A stretch of DNA of 64,000 nucleotides from Agapetus fuscipes (GCA_951799405.1 OX637342.1:19267298-19331297), one strand, 5' to 3'. Shown: positions 31,175 to 41,458, numbered from the stretch's first letter. Notes: generated by a model not told the origin, from the letters alone. A program made the numbers and translations.

Positions 31175-34075
31175 TTACGTAAGTGAAGGAGCTTGATTGA
31201 GGGAGTTAGGGGACAGAGTTGAAAAATATCTCAATTTATTGCGAAAGGTTGTTAATGAGTCATGGAAAATATCTAAATTTTTGAAATTTTGGTTATAGTC
31301 ACGCTGTATTCTGAATAAAGTTGAGTGGTATCGGTAATTGGTATGACAAATGGGTAGGTGAAATAAATTTTGCGAGCGGGTACGTCTGTTTGGTATAAGA
31401 AAAGATATGTTACATAATAAATCAGGGGAGTCAATTGTATTATTGCATATTTTGTACAAAAGTAATTGATCAAAGTAGGTCCTTCTATCTTGTAGTGTGT
31501 TAATATTGAAAAATTCTATGGAAGATTTGTAGTCGGTGTGTTCAATGTATTGTCGTTTCTCTAAATATTTAACAAAAATCTTTTGAATATTTTCAATACG
31601 GTTAGTGTGAATTTTGTAGTGCGGATTCCATATTGGAGTACAAAATTCTAAATGAGGGCGTATATGTGAAAGGTATAGTGTTTTTAAAGTGTTGATATTA
31701 TTAAATTGTTTACCGGTGCGGATGATAAAACCCAACATTCGGTAAGCTTTGGAGGTAATTGAGTCAATATGCTTGTCATACGTCAATTTGGAATCTAATA
31801 AAACTCCCAGATCTCTCACACTATCAACTTTTTTCAATAACAAACCATTTATGGAATAAGAGTGTGTTATAAGGGTGTTTTTGCGAGAAAATGTTAAAAG
31901 AGCACATTTGGACACATTGATGTCGATTTTATTTTTATAGCAATACACACTTAGTCTATTGATGTCATTTTGTAAATTAATGCAGTCATTTATATTGTTA
32001 ATTGTTGCGTAAATTTTCATGTCATCAGCGAAACCTGAAAAGTGTGAGGATTGGAAGCAAAATTGTATGTCATATATGTAAATATTACAAAGAATGGGAC
32101 CTAGGTGTGAGCCCTGGGGTACACCCGACGGGACACGAGTGAAATTGGACTTACAGCCGCCCACAACCACTGCCTGTTGTCTGTTTTTTACATAGGAAAT
32201 AAACCATCGGAGTAGGTCACCATGGATTCCTACACTGTACAGCTTGTTAATAAGAATACTATGGTCTACCCTATCGAACGCCTTTGAAAAATCCGTGTAT
32301 ACAGCATCAACTTGCAAGCGATCACCTAATCTATGCGAGACATATTCTGTGAAGTTAAGCAAGTTAGTGAGAACTGAGCGTTTTTTCAAAAATCCATGTT
32401 GGTGATTGCTAATATAGGGGGAGATTGTTGGGTAGATGTGATCTAGTACAATTTTTTCAAATAATTTGCTAAATACAGACAGGATGGAAATGGGGCGATA
32501 ATTTTCGATGTCATTTTTTGATTTAGATTTATGAATGGGTGTTATTAAGGCATCTTTAAATTTCGTTGGGAATTTACCATTATCCATTGATTTATTAAAA
32601 AGAATTGAGAATGGTTCACTCAGCTGGTCAGCACATTGAAACACAAAGTATGGACTAATCTCGTCATTGCCGAATCCTTTGTTTTTATCTATTTGTTTTA
32701 AGTATTTATTTGCTTCAGATTGAGTTATTCGAATGTGACCTATGTTATTAACAAACGAATCAGAAAAAAGGTCATTGTATGGATGGGAGTTGTCATGATT
32801 ATTTGATGAGTCGTTAAAAGCTGAGTTAAAGTAGTCGGAGAAGAGTGAACAAATGTCTTCATTTCCGTGGCATATTTTATTACGATAGTGCATGGTTTGC
32901 GGAATATTATATGATTTGGTTTTATTTTTAATGTATGTAAAGAAATGTTTCGGGTTCGTTTGTATATTATTTTCGATTACTTGTATATAACTAGTGTAGC
33001 ATTGATGTTGAAGTAATTTTTGTCGGGACCGAAGTAAGGAGAATGCCGAGAAGTCACAAGGATTTTGGAAGCGTTTCCATTTATTATGATATTTATGTTT
33101 TTCTTTGATAACTTTTATGAGTGCAGGGCTATACCATATGGGGTAGTTTGAGCGGTTTAATAACTTTCGAGGGATGTGAAGTCTTATAGTGGTGCGTAAT
33201 ATATTATAAAATTCATCGACTGCAATGTCAATGTCATCATAATTTCTGAGGTGATTCCAATTTACTTCCGAGAGATGCATATTTATTAAATCATAATTAG
33301 CTTTTTTGTATAGAATAATTTCTTTCGCGCCAGTTGGTAGCATTTTCATTTGTTGAATTGGTAAATGAATATGAAGTGTTGGATGATGCGAGTCCTCTTC
33401 CACAAGCGGGGAGTCGGAGCGCGTAATTATACAGTCCGAGTTACTTAATACTAGATCCAAAATACGTTGATTCGAATTTTGTATACAATTATATTGGTTA
33501 AGATTAATGTACGACATTGTGTCTAATAGATTTAAGATATTTTGATCATTATTTGAAATATGTGGTTGTAAGATATTCGAATTGTGATTGGGTGTCCACT
33601 GAATATGTGGCATATTGAAGTCACCTAAAATCAAAATTATGTCTTCAGGGTACGTTTCATTTATGTGTCTTATTAAATCAAGAAAAGAACTCACCGCTGA
33701 TGAGTAATATTTTCCTCTAGGTAAATAAACGCATATAATATGCACAGGGACATTGTTGGTTAGAGTTAATTTAGGTATTGAAATCCAGATGCATTCTATT
33801 TCGTAAATATGTTCATGTGCATATGCGTGGAAATCTTTATCCAGTATCAACATCACACCACCTCCCATAGTTTTATTAGTGAGATCAAATGATCTATTTT
33901 TGCGAAAAACATCATATTTATTCACGGGTACAAGTTCACCGTCTGAAATGGAATCAAGTAGCCATGTCTCAGTTATACCAATTATATTATGTGTGTCATT
34001 AGTCAGAATATTTTGGTAAAAAGCGTTACATTTGGTTCGTAGGCCTCTACAGTTTTGATAAAGGATAGATATCAT
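31175..34075 (-). CDS. LINE ORF2: endonuclease + reverse transcriptase, intact
   Basis: 966 codons without a stop. An APE-type endonuclease lies at about residues 1-235: QNCRGL near the start, TETWL at about 35, LGDFN at about 150 and SHHP at about 228. The reverse transcriptase spans about 480-760: YRPISIL at about 525, a TDFSKAFD segment, SGVPQGSHLGP and the catalytic FADD at about 680. A C-terminal region with cysteines and basic residues follows. No RNase H is seen, consistent with a CR1/jockey-superfamily LINE. It nicks target DNA and copies its own RNA into the break in the nucleus. It follows ORF1 on the same strand by about 270 bp. All catalytic motifs are present, so the copy may be young and possibly competent. 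The exact clade is unassigned. Confidence 0.93.
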   Translation of the reverse strand: MISILYQNCRGLRTKCNAFYQNILTNDTHNIIGITETWLLDSISDGELVPVNKYDVFRKNRSFDLTNKTMGGGVMLILDKDFHAYAHEHIYEIECIWISIPKLTLTNNVPVHIICVYLPRGKYYSSAVSSFLDLIRHINETYPEDIILILGDFNMPHIQWTPNHNSNILQPHISNNDQNILNLLDTMSYINLNQYNCIQNSNQRILDLVLSNSDCIITRSDSPLVEEDSHHPTLHIHLPIQQMKMLPTGAKEIILYKKANYDLINMHLSEVNWNHLRNYDDIDIAVDEFYNILRTTIRLHIPRKLLNRSNYPIWYSPALIKVIKEKHKYHNKWKRFQNPCDFSAFSLLRSRQKLLQHQCYTSYIQVIENNIQTNPKHFFTYIKNKTKSYNIPQTMHYRNKICHGNEDICSLFSDYFNSAFNDSSNNHDNSHPYNDLFSDSFVNNIGHIRITQSEANKYLKQIDKNKGFGNDEISPYFVFQCADQLSEPFSILFNKSMDNGKFPTKFKDALITPIHKSKSKNDIENYRPISILSVFSKLFEKIVLDHIYPTISPYISNHQHGFLKKRSVLTNLLNFTEYVSHRLGDRLQVDAVYTDFSKAFDRVDHSILINKLYSVGIHGDLLRWFISYVKNRQQAVVVGGCKSNFTRVPSGVPQGSHLGPILCNIYIYDIQFCFQSSHFSGFADDMKIYATINNINDCINLQNDINRLSVYCYKNKIDINVSKCALLTFSRKNTLITHSYSINGLLLKKVDSVRDLGVLLDSKLTYDKHIDSITSKAYRMLGFIIRTGKQFNNINTLKTLYLSHIRPHLEFCTPIWNPHYKIHTNRIENIQKIFVKYLEKRQYIEHTDYKSSIEFFNINTLQDRRTYFDQLLLYKICNNTIDSPDLLCNISFLIPNRRTRSQNLFHLPICHTNYRYHSTLFRIQRDYNQNFKNLDIFHDSLTTFRNKLRYFSTLSPNSLNQAPSLT

Positions 34076-34346
34076 TTTGTGTTTTTTACGGTGAAAAATG
34101 GCTTCGGTAGAAAAATAGAAAATAATGAAAATAAGTAAAAAGTAATAGAGGAATAATAAAGCAAATGAGTAAGCAATAGGTACGAAAGATCTGAGAGGTA
34201 TCTATATGTACGTAGTGATTTAACAGTGACGTGACTATAGATTGAGACATTTATGTTGAGTACAATGGAGATATTTTCCGAGTATTTGTAGGAATGGGAG
34301 GATGTATGGTGAAAGAAATGTGTGGTAGAGATGAGGTTGAGGAAAG

Positions 34347-35336
34347 TCATGTGATTTTCTTGGTTATATCCTCTTCTGTTTGAATAATTAATGCAGGAGA
34401 AGTATTGTTTTTCCGAACCCATATCCGACAATTTCTCGTCCATACATATAAAAAAGATTTTTCCTTTACTGCCTCACGTGTCTTTCGTAATAATGCTTTA
34501 TTCCTTGGAGTGAGATGTTCATTGATAAATATTTGTTTGGGATCACCAGAGAGCCCAATATCATTTGATCTAAGGCCTCTGATTTTTCGAATGGATGTCA
34601 ATATCGTATTTCTTAGGTTATTGTTTCTAAATTTGACTATGATGGGTTTAGGCCGAGAGTTGTTTGCTGAAGGTATCCTGGAGGCATATATTATATCATC
34701 GTCTTTGAGATTAGTTTTCAATTGTTCGGCAATGTTTTTTATAATGTTAATTGGTGATTCATTATTTTTTTCAGGTATGCCGAAAATTTCTAGATTATCT
34801 CTTCTGGAAAATTGATCCATGGTGTTTAAGGTGTTTTCCAAGTCACTTATTCTTGTTTCAGCCTGTGAAATATTGTTACGTAGTTCTTCATTTTGCTTAG
34901 TTATAATTTTGAGTGACTGCAGAAGATTTACATTCTGCTGTATTAATTCCTCATGTTTGTTTTTGTATTCCAGTATAAGACTTGATAGTTGTTCGATCTT
35001 GGCATCATTTTCAGAAAATTTTCCGTTTAGGAATGCGAAAAGGTCATCTCTGCCAATAATCAAATTAGTGTTTCCTTCTTTATCGACATATTTATTCTTG
35101 TCTAAGACGCAAACCTCTTCTTTGTTTTGAAGTTTTTCTGTAATTTCACTAGATGGTTCTCTACTCTTTGACAACTTGCAAACTTGACATCTATAATTAT
35201 TTCGGTTTAGTTTACTCAGTTTGCGAAAATTGCTCTCTTTAATATTTTCGCAGTTAAAATGATATATTTGTTTACATGAGGTACAAACTATGTCGTCTGC
35301 CTCGTGTATTGTCTTTTTGCAGGAATAACAATTCAT
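34347..35336 (-). CDS. LINE ORF1: PHD-like zinc finger, coiled coil, RNA-binding-type protein
   Basis: 329 codons. Residues 3-53 form a C4-H-C3 zinc-binding pattern (CxxC, CxxC, H-x2-C, CxxC spacing) typical of PHD fingers. Residues about 95-175 are predicted coiled coil (heptad-like Leu/Ile/Glu/Asn). From about 175 there is an RRDNLEIFGIPE segment and a basic C-terminus, resembling the FP25K/RRM-like domain common in insect LINE ORF1s. Such proteins bind and multimerise on the LINE RNA. The start is the first Met of the finger. A 123-codon frame at 34072-34443 overlaps its end and bridges to ORF2, but has no recognised motif and is probably chance. Confidence 0.85.
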   Translation of the reverse strand: MNCYSCKKTIHEADDIVCTSCKQIYHFNCENIKESNFRKLSKLNRNNYRCQVCKLSKSREPSSEITEKLQNKEEVCVLDKNKYVDKEGNTNLIIGRDDLFAFLNGKFSENDAKIEQLSSLILEYKNKHEELIQQNVNLLQSLKIITKQNEELRNNISQAETRISDLENTLNTMDQFSRRDNLEIFGIPEKNNESPINIIKNIAEQLKTNLKDDDIIYASRIPSANNSRPKPIIVKFRNNNLRNTILTSIRKIRGLRSNDIGLSGDPKQIFINEHLTPRNKALLRKTREAVKEKSFLYVWTRNCRIWVRKNNTSPALIIQTEEDITKKIT

Positions 35337-35339
35337 TTT

Positions 35340-36065
35340 GATATGTCAGTGTTTGACAGGTAGGTTAGTTTTTTGTCCTTTAAATAATATATTTTTGGTT
35401 AAATCTCTCTGTTTACAATTTATTAGCACAAAGAATTAGCAATAATGTTGATTTCAATACTAATTGAGAGTTATATGTGCAAATATTTGTATCTTAGTAT
35501 ATCTTTAAAATGACAATACCTTCGTGTGTGCAAAACTTAAAAAACTTCGTGGCTATATCAAGCTATTTTGTTTGCAAAAAGTATCAAATTCACTACTCAG
35601 GTTGCTCAGGTTGTCGCAAACTCACACTTGTGCTATTTATATCAATTTAGGTGGGTTTACACTATTAAAATTATTTTTTAAACTGGAGCGATAATAATAA
35701 ACTTTACATGTACCTAAGCACGCTAGTTGGTGTGCGTGTAGAACAATCCACTATAGAATAATCTAGAACATGCGAGAAAAGTCCATATAAACGGTATAAA
35801 TAAGAGCCGCAATGCTGCAGATAACAAGAGACGCTTGAATCATTGTGACGTCAAGTCGATAAGCCAAGAGCTAGAAAATCATCAGTACCTACATTGTAAG
35901 CCGACATTGTGTAAGATAAATCTTGAAGAATAAGTAAACCGCAGTTTAATTAAAAACAACTCAAGTAATATCATATTGTAGGTATACTACCCTGAGTACG
36001 AGTTGCAAAACTTGAGTAAAGTAAAGTTTACGGAAGGTATTAAAGAGTGGTTTTCCCCAAAATCT
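35340..36065. other. LINE 5' flank and unassigned sequence
   Basis: About 100-300 bp next to ORF1 should be the LINE 5' UTR; its boundary is not visible. At 35790-35900 a GATAACAAGAGACGCTTGAATC-containing stretch looks single-copy. No motif assigned. Confidence 0.35.
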
Positions 36066-36071
36066 GCCGTT

Positions 36072-36158
36072 TTTGTTTGTTTGAACTTGATTTTCTTCAT
36101 CACTGCAACTCTTTTGCTAAGACCATAAAGTGTAAGAATTAAAAACGGCAGTTCAGTC
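36072..36158. mobile_element. Short MITE-like inverted repeat
   Basis: Ends CTGCCGTTTTT and AAAAACGGCAG are inverted repeats about 90 bp apart. The interior CTTTTGCTAAGACCATAAAG is repeated at 39025-39055 (TTTTTGCTAAGACCATAAAG), showing that the interior is part of a repeated element. Confidence 0.6.
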
Positions 36159-36169
36159 ATGGTCCAGAC

Positions 36170-37710
36170 TCTTTGAGAGCCCCTGCTCTATATGATTGTA
36201 ATTATGATTGTGCGCTAAATTCCTTGCAAGGTCAATGACAATAAATGCCAAGGTGCAGATTTGCCAACGAAACGCCCATAAAGAGTGTGTGCTCAGGTGC
36301 ACTCATGGTGCCCGCCACAGCACTCATCTCAAGTTTTGTTTGTGCGGCCTTTACTCGGTCATGGAAGTCCCCAGCACAGTGCGCTCACAATGTCTAAAGA
36401 CAGATGTAAAGATTAAGTTAATGTAAAACCTGCATGCCCACCAACCTGTATTTTTTTAAGATATGACGCTTGGACATCAAGACACTTGTGCGTAATTGTA
36501 AAATAAAGAAGTGTTTTATTTTTAAACATTTCTCTCTTGAGTACCGACTAATAGCAAATGCGGGATTGAATGTCCTTTATACCATGATATTGTGACGTTC
36601 TTTGCTGGATTATTTTTAATTAAAAATGCCGGAATTTCTTTTTCATATATTTTTTTACAACGTACAATTTATTTCACACTTGAGAGTCACAGGTGTATGT
36701 GCTATCTCGCAAAGGGCTTTATTGCAACTCCTTCTATCCTACAATTCTGACCTACCCTTATATACTAGAACGGAGAGATCTTTCTCCCAATTTCTGGACT
36801 ATTCCATCACCAGAATATTTACGCACACTACCAGGGCCTGCTAGATGATTCTATACTACGTGCATTGGTGTGTGTAGTCGTTTTGATGTACCTATGTGTG
36901 TACGAGCGCCTGTACTCGAAGTTTGCAACAATATATTTGTTTTTTTTTCAAATACTGCTCGCAGCGCCTGAGTAAAAACGGAATCAGCTGATCTAGTGGA
37001 CCAATGTGCATGGACAATAGCCTTGCACACTAGCGTACTTTAAAGAGGAACAGACGGCAATAATGTGAAGCAGTCTAGTGCACACACCTAGGTTGTATCC
37101 AAAACTTTGGTGGCACTAAATAAATTGCGAGAGGTTGCATTGCAGCAGTGGAAACCCTTATCGTGAGGTAAGTCCGTTTTAAGCATAGTTTTGAATAAAT
37201 GTATCGAAGTAGCACTGTCACATCCCTTCTACAACCTCGAGCTCGCTCCCATTATACTGGCCATATCAGATCTGTGTTAAAACTTTGTGAACGCACCATA
37301 GTACATACATATTTGACATAAGTGATGTTTGTCTGATTTACCTATTGTCATTTCATGCGAATAATTTCGGCCATCGAGTAGATGACAAAACGCAATACAC
37401 GTATATATTAGCAAATCACTGTGTGCACTCAGTTATTTGTATGGAAGCCTACAATCTACAAGGCATTTAAGTCATGTTATATTTCAAGTGCGTATTTCTT
37501 GAAGAAGTAATGATATGTCACATTCGAAGAAACTTCAAGGCTATTTTTTGTGATGTACACACCTACCTATGTATGATTATAAAAAATAATATGACAAGAA
37601 ACTTATAATATTATATGTGTGGACTATCTCATGTATTTGCGTACAAGGAATCTCTGCTAAGCCTCCTTTCATCAGCACGAGCTGTCTGCTGGTGTACCTG
37701 CTAACCCAAT
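36170..37710. other. 1.5 kb without a recognised feature
   Basis: Frames of 61-72 codons carry no motif. No repeat was recognised. It appears to be unique sequence. Confidence 0.4.
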
Positions 37711-37719
37711 AAGTGTAAT

Positions 37720-37892
37720 GGGGCTTCCACACGCTTGCCAACCCATCACAAGTCAAGCGCACAGTGTGTCATCTAGAACATGCCAGCTGGACAAAATTTT
37801 GTCTAATGGACTAATTTTGTCCAGCTAGCATGTTCTAGACGACACACTGTGCGCTTGACTTGTGATGGGTTGGCAAGCGTGTGGAAGCCCCA
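37720..37892. mobile_element. Near-perfect foldback MITE (TAA target duplication)
   Basis: Two arms of about 80 bp (left TGGGGCTTCCACACGCTTGC..., right ...GCAAGCGTGTGGAAGCCCCA) are almost perfect reverse complements, separated by about 10 bases at CTAATGGACT. Visible arm differences are ATCTAGA/TCTAGAC and GCCAGC/GCTAGC. TAA lies on each side (37717-37719 and 37893-37895). TAA duplications with symmetrical ends fit PIF/Harbinger-type MITEs. The high arm identity implies a recent origin. Confidence 0.88.
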
Positions 37893-37894
37893 TA

Positions 37895-38015
37895 AGGAGT
37901 TAGCCAGCGCGCGGAGAGACGACCAGGCCTGGATCAAGGGCGGTTCATGCACGGAGACCGCACCAGGGCATAATTTTCCTTGGGTACCTATTTGGTCAAA
38001 ATAGGTTGAAAAATT
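37895..38015. repeat. Fragment similar to D-family SINE 3' part
   Basis: CAAAATAGGTTGAAAAATTGCATTC (38000 region) resembles the D-family 3' segment AAAATAGGTTGGTGAATTGC at 50.85 kb. GCACCAGGGC is shared with the foldback at 38.7 kb. Confidence 0.35.
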
Positions 38016-38021
38016 GCATTC

Positions 38022-38215
38022 TAATCTAATCTAATCTAACTTGTTAATATATGTTACATTGGGAATTCACATTATTTGCATGCTCACAAGCCGGCACGTA
38101 CAAGTTAGCGCTTGCACATGCCGCATGTAAACCTACAACATAAAATCCCAATCTCAAACGGAGATCCAACCTACAACTTTTGCCGTCCTTCCCTAAAACA
38201 GGGGTGACATTACTT
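38022..38215 (-). repeat. A2 subtype, 5' block missing
   Basis: (TCTAA)n tail, GTTAATATATGTTACATTGG, then body to ACAGGGGTGACATTAC. Diverged. Confidence 0.8.
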
Positions 38216-38359
38216 TTCACAAAAATCTATTTTAAAAAGGAGAGAGGGAGATATAGAGTAACGAAACATGGCAAATTTGCATGAAAATTAAAATTTGTCT
38301 TCCACTTAATAAATGGCATTGAAATCGTTAAATTTATTTTAAAAAAACGTGCGTTAAAT

Positions 38360-38602
38360 CTAAATCTAAGCTGCAAAGATATACTTCATTTAAGATTCAT
38401 ATTTCACGCATTCCCACAAGCAGACATGTATAAGTTCGCGCTAACACATGCCGCATGTGGACCTTCAATTTAAAAACCCAATCTCAAATGAACATAAGCC
38501 CTACAACTTTCCATCCCTGAAACAAGGGTGGCATTGGCAAAGTGAACCATTTTTACAGTATGGGTGGTCAGCCTCATATCAACCTAGAAGTCAAGGAATT
38601 TA
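38360..38602 (-). repeat. A2 subtype, full-length
   Basis: AAATCTAAGCTGCAAAGATA ... CATATCAACCTAGAAGTCAAGGAA, with GCCGCATGTGGACCTTCAAT. Confidence 0.88.
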
Positions 38603-38679
38603 AGTTAAGTAATAAAACGTTATAAATAAGATATAAAATATGGGTGAAGGGGCTCATGGCTTTACGCGCACCAGGGCCC

Positions 38680-39155
38680 CCGGTGGCGTGTTCCCATTCC
38701 ACGACCTAAAAGGAATCTTTACTCAGACAAGCACACGGAAAAAAATTAATTCATCAAGTAGTTTCAGTTTTTCCATATTTACTCAAAAACTATTGACATT
38801 ATAAAAAAACAGTTTCGATACTACACTAGACAATGTATAGTTCTATAAATAGAATGAAAAAAAATATTTCCAAAACATAGCACACACGAGAAAGTAGCTA
38901 CAGAAGTGAAAAAAACGTATTTTTTTAAATATTTTTTTGTGGTCGCAATTTTTAAGTTATATATTTTGTTTAAACTTTATAATTAAGATAAAAAATTAAT
39001 AAACATGCTTGATTTTTTTCATTACTGTCACTTTTTTGCTAAGACCATAAAGTGTAAGAAACAATAACGGCAGATTTAGGGTATGATACTTCCGTGTGCT
39101 GTCTGAGTAAAGATTCCTTTTAGGTCGTGGAATGGGAACACGCCCCCCGGTGGGC
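38680..39155. mobile_element. Foldback element with about 65-bp inverted arms
   Basis: Left arm 38680-38740 (CCCCCGGTGGCGTGTTCCCA, ACGACCTAAAAGGAATCTTT, GACAAGCACACGGAA) and right arm about 39088-39152 (TTCCGTGTGCTGTCTGAGTA, AAAGATTCCTTTTAGGTCGT, TGGGAACACGCCCCCCGGTG) are reverse complements with few changes. The spacer contains the CTAAGACCATAAAG interior shared with 36.1 kb. No coding capacity; target duplication not determined. Confidence 0.75.
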
Positions 39156-39364
39156 TTACTCCTGGCCTAGAGACGGCGCGGCGTCCTGCGTGAGTGTCAT
39201 AATGGTTTTGTTGCCTCATGAGCCATTCACTGCCCAGCGGGCATACGCACAACAATGGCTCCTGGATGAGGATGCATTACACATCAGCCACAACAGGAAA
39301 CAGTCTAGAGGATTGCCCAACGTCTCAGAGAGCTGCTCAATTCATGATCCATCCAGCGAGCGCT

Positions 39365-39585
39365 GTTTGTGAGTGAATCACATCTCAAAGGCCCTCTGCA
39401 AGTTTAATCGTCGGTATAGAAAGCGCCAATTACACAAACAAAACCCGGTTACTGTAAAGCTAGATGGACCATTGACTTTTCAACCCAACGAAGAGCATCC
39501 TTTGAAAATTAATTTATTTTTTTCCGCCAGGAATCGAACCCAGTCCGAAGTGTTGATCACTAAGCTACAAACCGATCGCGATAGG
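39365..39585 (-). repeat. C-family SINE, 3' tail truncated
   Basis: GTGAATCACATCTCAAAGGC (tail side), AGCTAGATGGACCATTGACT (body) and CGCCAGGAATCGAACCCAGT (B-box side) on the minus strand. The head is damaged near TCACTAAGCTAC. An 89-codon frame through it is not a gene. Confidence 0.75.
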
Positions 39586-39667
39586 GAAAAATGGGTCAAT
39601 CATAGCACTCCATATTGTAAAGACCAAAGTTTATCAACATAGTAGTAGTTATATATAGAAACTAGCT

Positions 39668-39755
39668 TCCTTGACTTATAAGGTGGTCAGAGTTTGATCG
39701 CCCATACTGTAAAAACTGGTTGCCTTTGCTAATGTCTCCTTTTTCATCGAAGGGA
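39668..39755 (+). repeat. A-family 5' fragment
   Basis: TTCCTTGACTTATAAGGTGG and TGTCTCCTTTTTCATCGAAG. It is cut off by the LINE 3' end that follows. Confidence 0.75.
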
Positions 39756-39767
39756 TACTAATTTGCT

Positions 39768-39955
39768 TGAGTACTCTGGCCTGGAACCACCTGCCACATC
39801 ATGTGAGAGAGCTAGAGTACCATGGAAAGTTCCGGAATGCACTGAAGACAAGCAAATTTCTGGCATTGTTTGCACCAGCGCCCTTGGAGTGATTACATCA
39901 CGAAACGGCGCTATAAAGAAATCATCAACTCATCATCATCATCATCATCATCAAT
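39768..39955 (+). pseudogene. CR1/L2-like LINE 3' end with (ATC)n tail
   Basis: This is the plus-strand counterpart of the terminal 180 bp of the LINE at 29.75-30.1 kb: CTGGCCTGGAACCACCTGCC, GCACTGAAGACAAGCAAATT, GCGCCCTTGGAGTGATTACA, then (ATC)n. Severely 5'-truncated. Confidence 0.85.
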
Positions 39956-40274
39956 TGAGGTTGTGGCTTTTATTCTGTAGAACCTACACATGCAGCATGA
40001 TTTCACAAACATGAACTTACCGTATCTAGCTTTGCAACTGAAATTACTAACTTTATTTACTAAAAATTACTCCGTCAATCTATCGCCAGGTGGCGCTACG
40101 TCTACTTGTGTTGATGGAATAAATAAATGATTTTATACGCAGCCGTGACTCCACCACACCTCTGTGGATTTCCATTCATGTACACGACAACACTCGGCTA
40201 TTATCACCTGGTTAGCTTTATTGTGTTACCTGTGGTAAAGCTGTTCACCACTAATAACAGATGGCGCTAAGCTA

Positions 40275-40397
40275 TAATCTATAATACAAGTTGCAAAGAT
40301 GTGTTGAAATTTAAATGTTATGTTAAATGCATGACCACAAACAGATACGCGTAAATTCGCGCAAGCAAACGCTGCATGTGTACTTACAAATTGAGTA
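40275..40397 (-). repeat. A-family 3' half
   Basis: ATAATACAAGTTGCAAAGAT ... CAAACGCTGCATGTGTACTT, ending where LINE-like sequence begins. Confidence 0.8.
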
Positions 40398-40585
40398 AAA
40401 ATAAGGTATGAGGAAAGGGATTAATGTTGAAGAGATGAAAGGGATATGCAAGAACAGAAAAAAGTGGAGACGCATCTGTGAAGATACCGCCCACTCCTAG
40501 TGGAATGGAATGGATACAGCAACAGTAACACAGGGAGGTGATAAATACGCAGGAGGCGGTAGGGGGATGATGGTCATACTGAAAA
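40397..40585 (+). pseudogene. LINE 3'-end remnant
   Basis: AGGAAAGGGATTAATGTTGA, AGAGATGAAAGGGATATGCA and AGATACCGCCCACTCCTAGT parallel the 3' ends at 42.1 and 48.55 kb. Frames are broken. It leads directly into the GC-rich minisatellite. Confidence 0.45.
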
Positions 40586-40587
40586 CA

Positions 40588-41458
40588 GTGCCTACCCCCC
40601 GCCCCGTCAACAGTGCCTACCCCCCGCCCCGTCAACAGTGCCTACCCCCCGCCCCGTCAACAGTGCCTACCCCCCGCCCCGTCAACAGTGCCTACCCCCC
40701 GCCCCGTCAACAGTGCCTACCCCCCGCCCCGTCAACAGTGCCTACCCCCCGCCCCGTCAACAGTGCCTACCCCCCGCCCCGTCAACAGTGCCTACCCCCC
40801 GCCCCGTCAACAGAAGTGCCTACCCCCCGCCCCGTCAACAGTGCCTACCCCCCGCCCCGTCAACAGAAGTGCCTACCCCCCGCCCCGTCAACAGAAGTGC
40901 CTACCCCCCGCCCCGTCAACAGAAGTGCCTACCCCCCGCCCCGTCAACAGTGCCTACCCCCCGCCCCGTCAACAGAAGTGCCTACCCCCCGCCCCGTCAA
41001 CAGTGCCTACCCCCCGCCCCGTCAACAGAAGTGCCTACCCCCCGCCCCGTCAACAGAAGTGCCTACCCCCCGCCCCGTCAACAGTGCCTACCCCCCGCCC
41101 CGTCAACAGAAGTGCCTACCCCCCGCCCCGTCAACAGTGCCTACCCCCCGCCCCGTCAACAGAAGTGCCTACCCCCCGCCCCGTCAACAGTGCCTACCCC
41201 CCGCCCCGTCAACAGAAGTGCCTACCCCCCGCCCCGTCAACAGAAGTGCCTACCCCCCGCCCCGTCAACAGTGCCTACCCCCCGCCCCGTCAACAGTGCC
41301 TACCCCCCGCCCCGTCAACAGTGCCTACCCCCCGCCCCGTCAACAGAAGTGCCTACCCCCCGCCCCGTCAACAGTGCCTACCCCCCGCCCCGTCAACAGA
41401 AGTGCCTACCCCCCGCCCCGTCAACAGAAGTGCCTACCCCCCGCCCCGTCAACAGAAG
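40588..41458 (+). repeat. 25/28-bp GC-rich minisatellite (33 units)
   Basis: 33 tandem copies of a 25-bp unit (GTGCCTACCCCCCGCCCCGT + CAACA), 15 of whose junctions carry an extra AAG-type triplet. The first nine units are all 25 bp; longer units are then interspersed irregularly. Both lengths are 1 modulo 3, so the reading frame rotates each unit and all three forward frames stay open (324, 337 and 298 codons), each cycling through PTPRPVN, SAYPPPRQQ and CLPPAPST. I regard these frames as non-genic. Units are almost free of substitutions. Confidence 0.97.

Noticed and set aside
34072..34443. 123-codon frame between the LINE ORFs as a third ORF
   Set aside because: It overlaps both neighbours in another frame and shows no motif; it is probably chance in AT-rich DNA.
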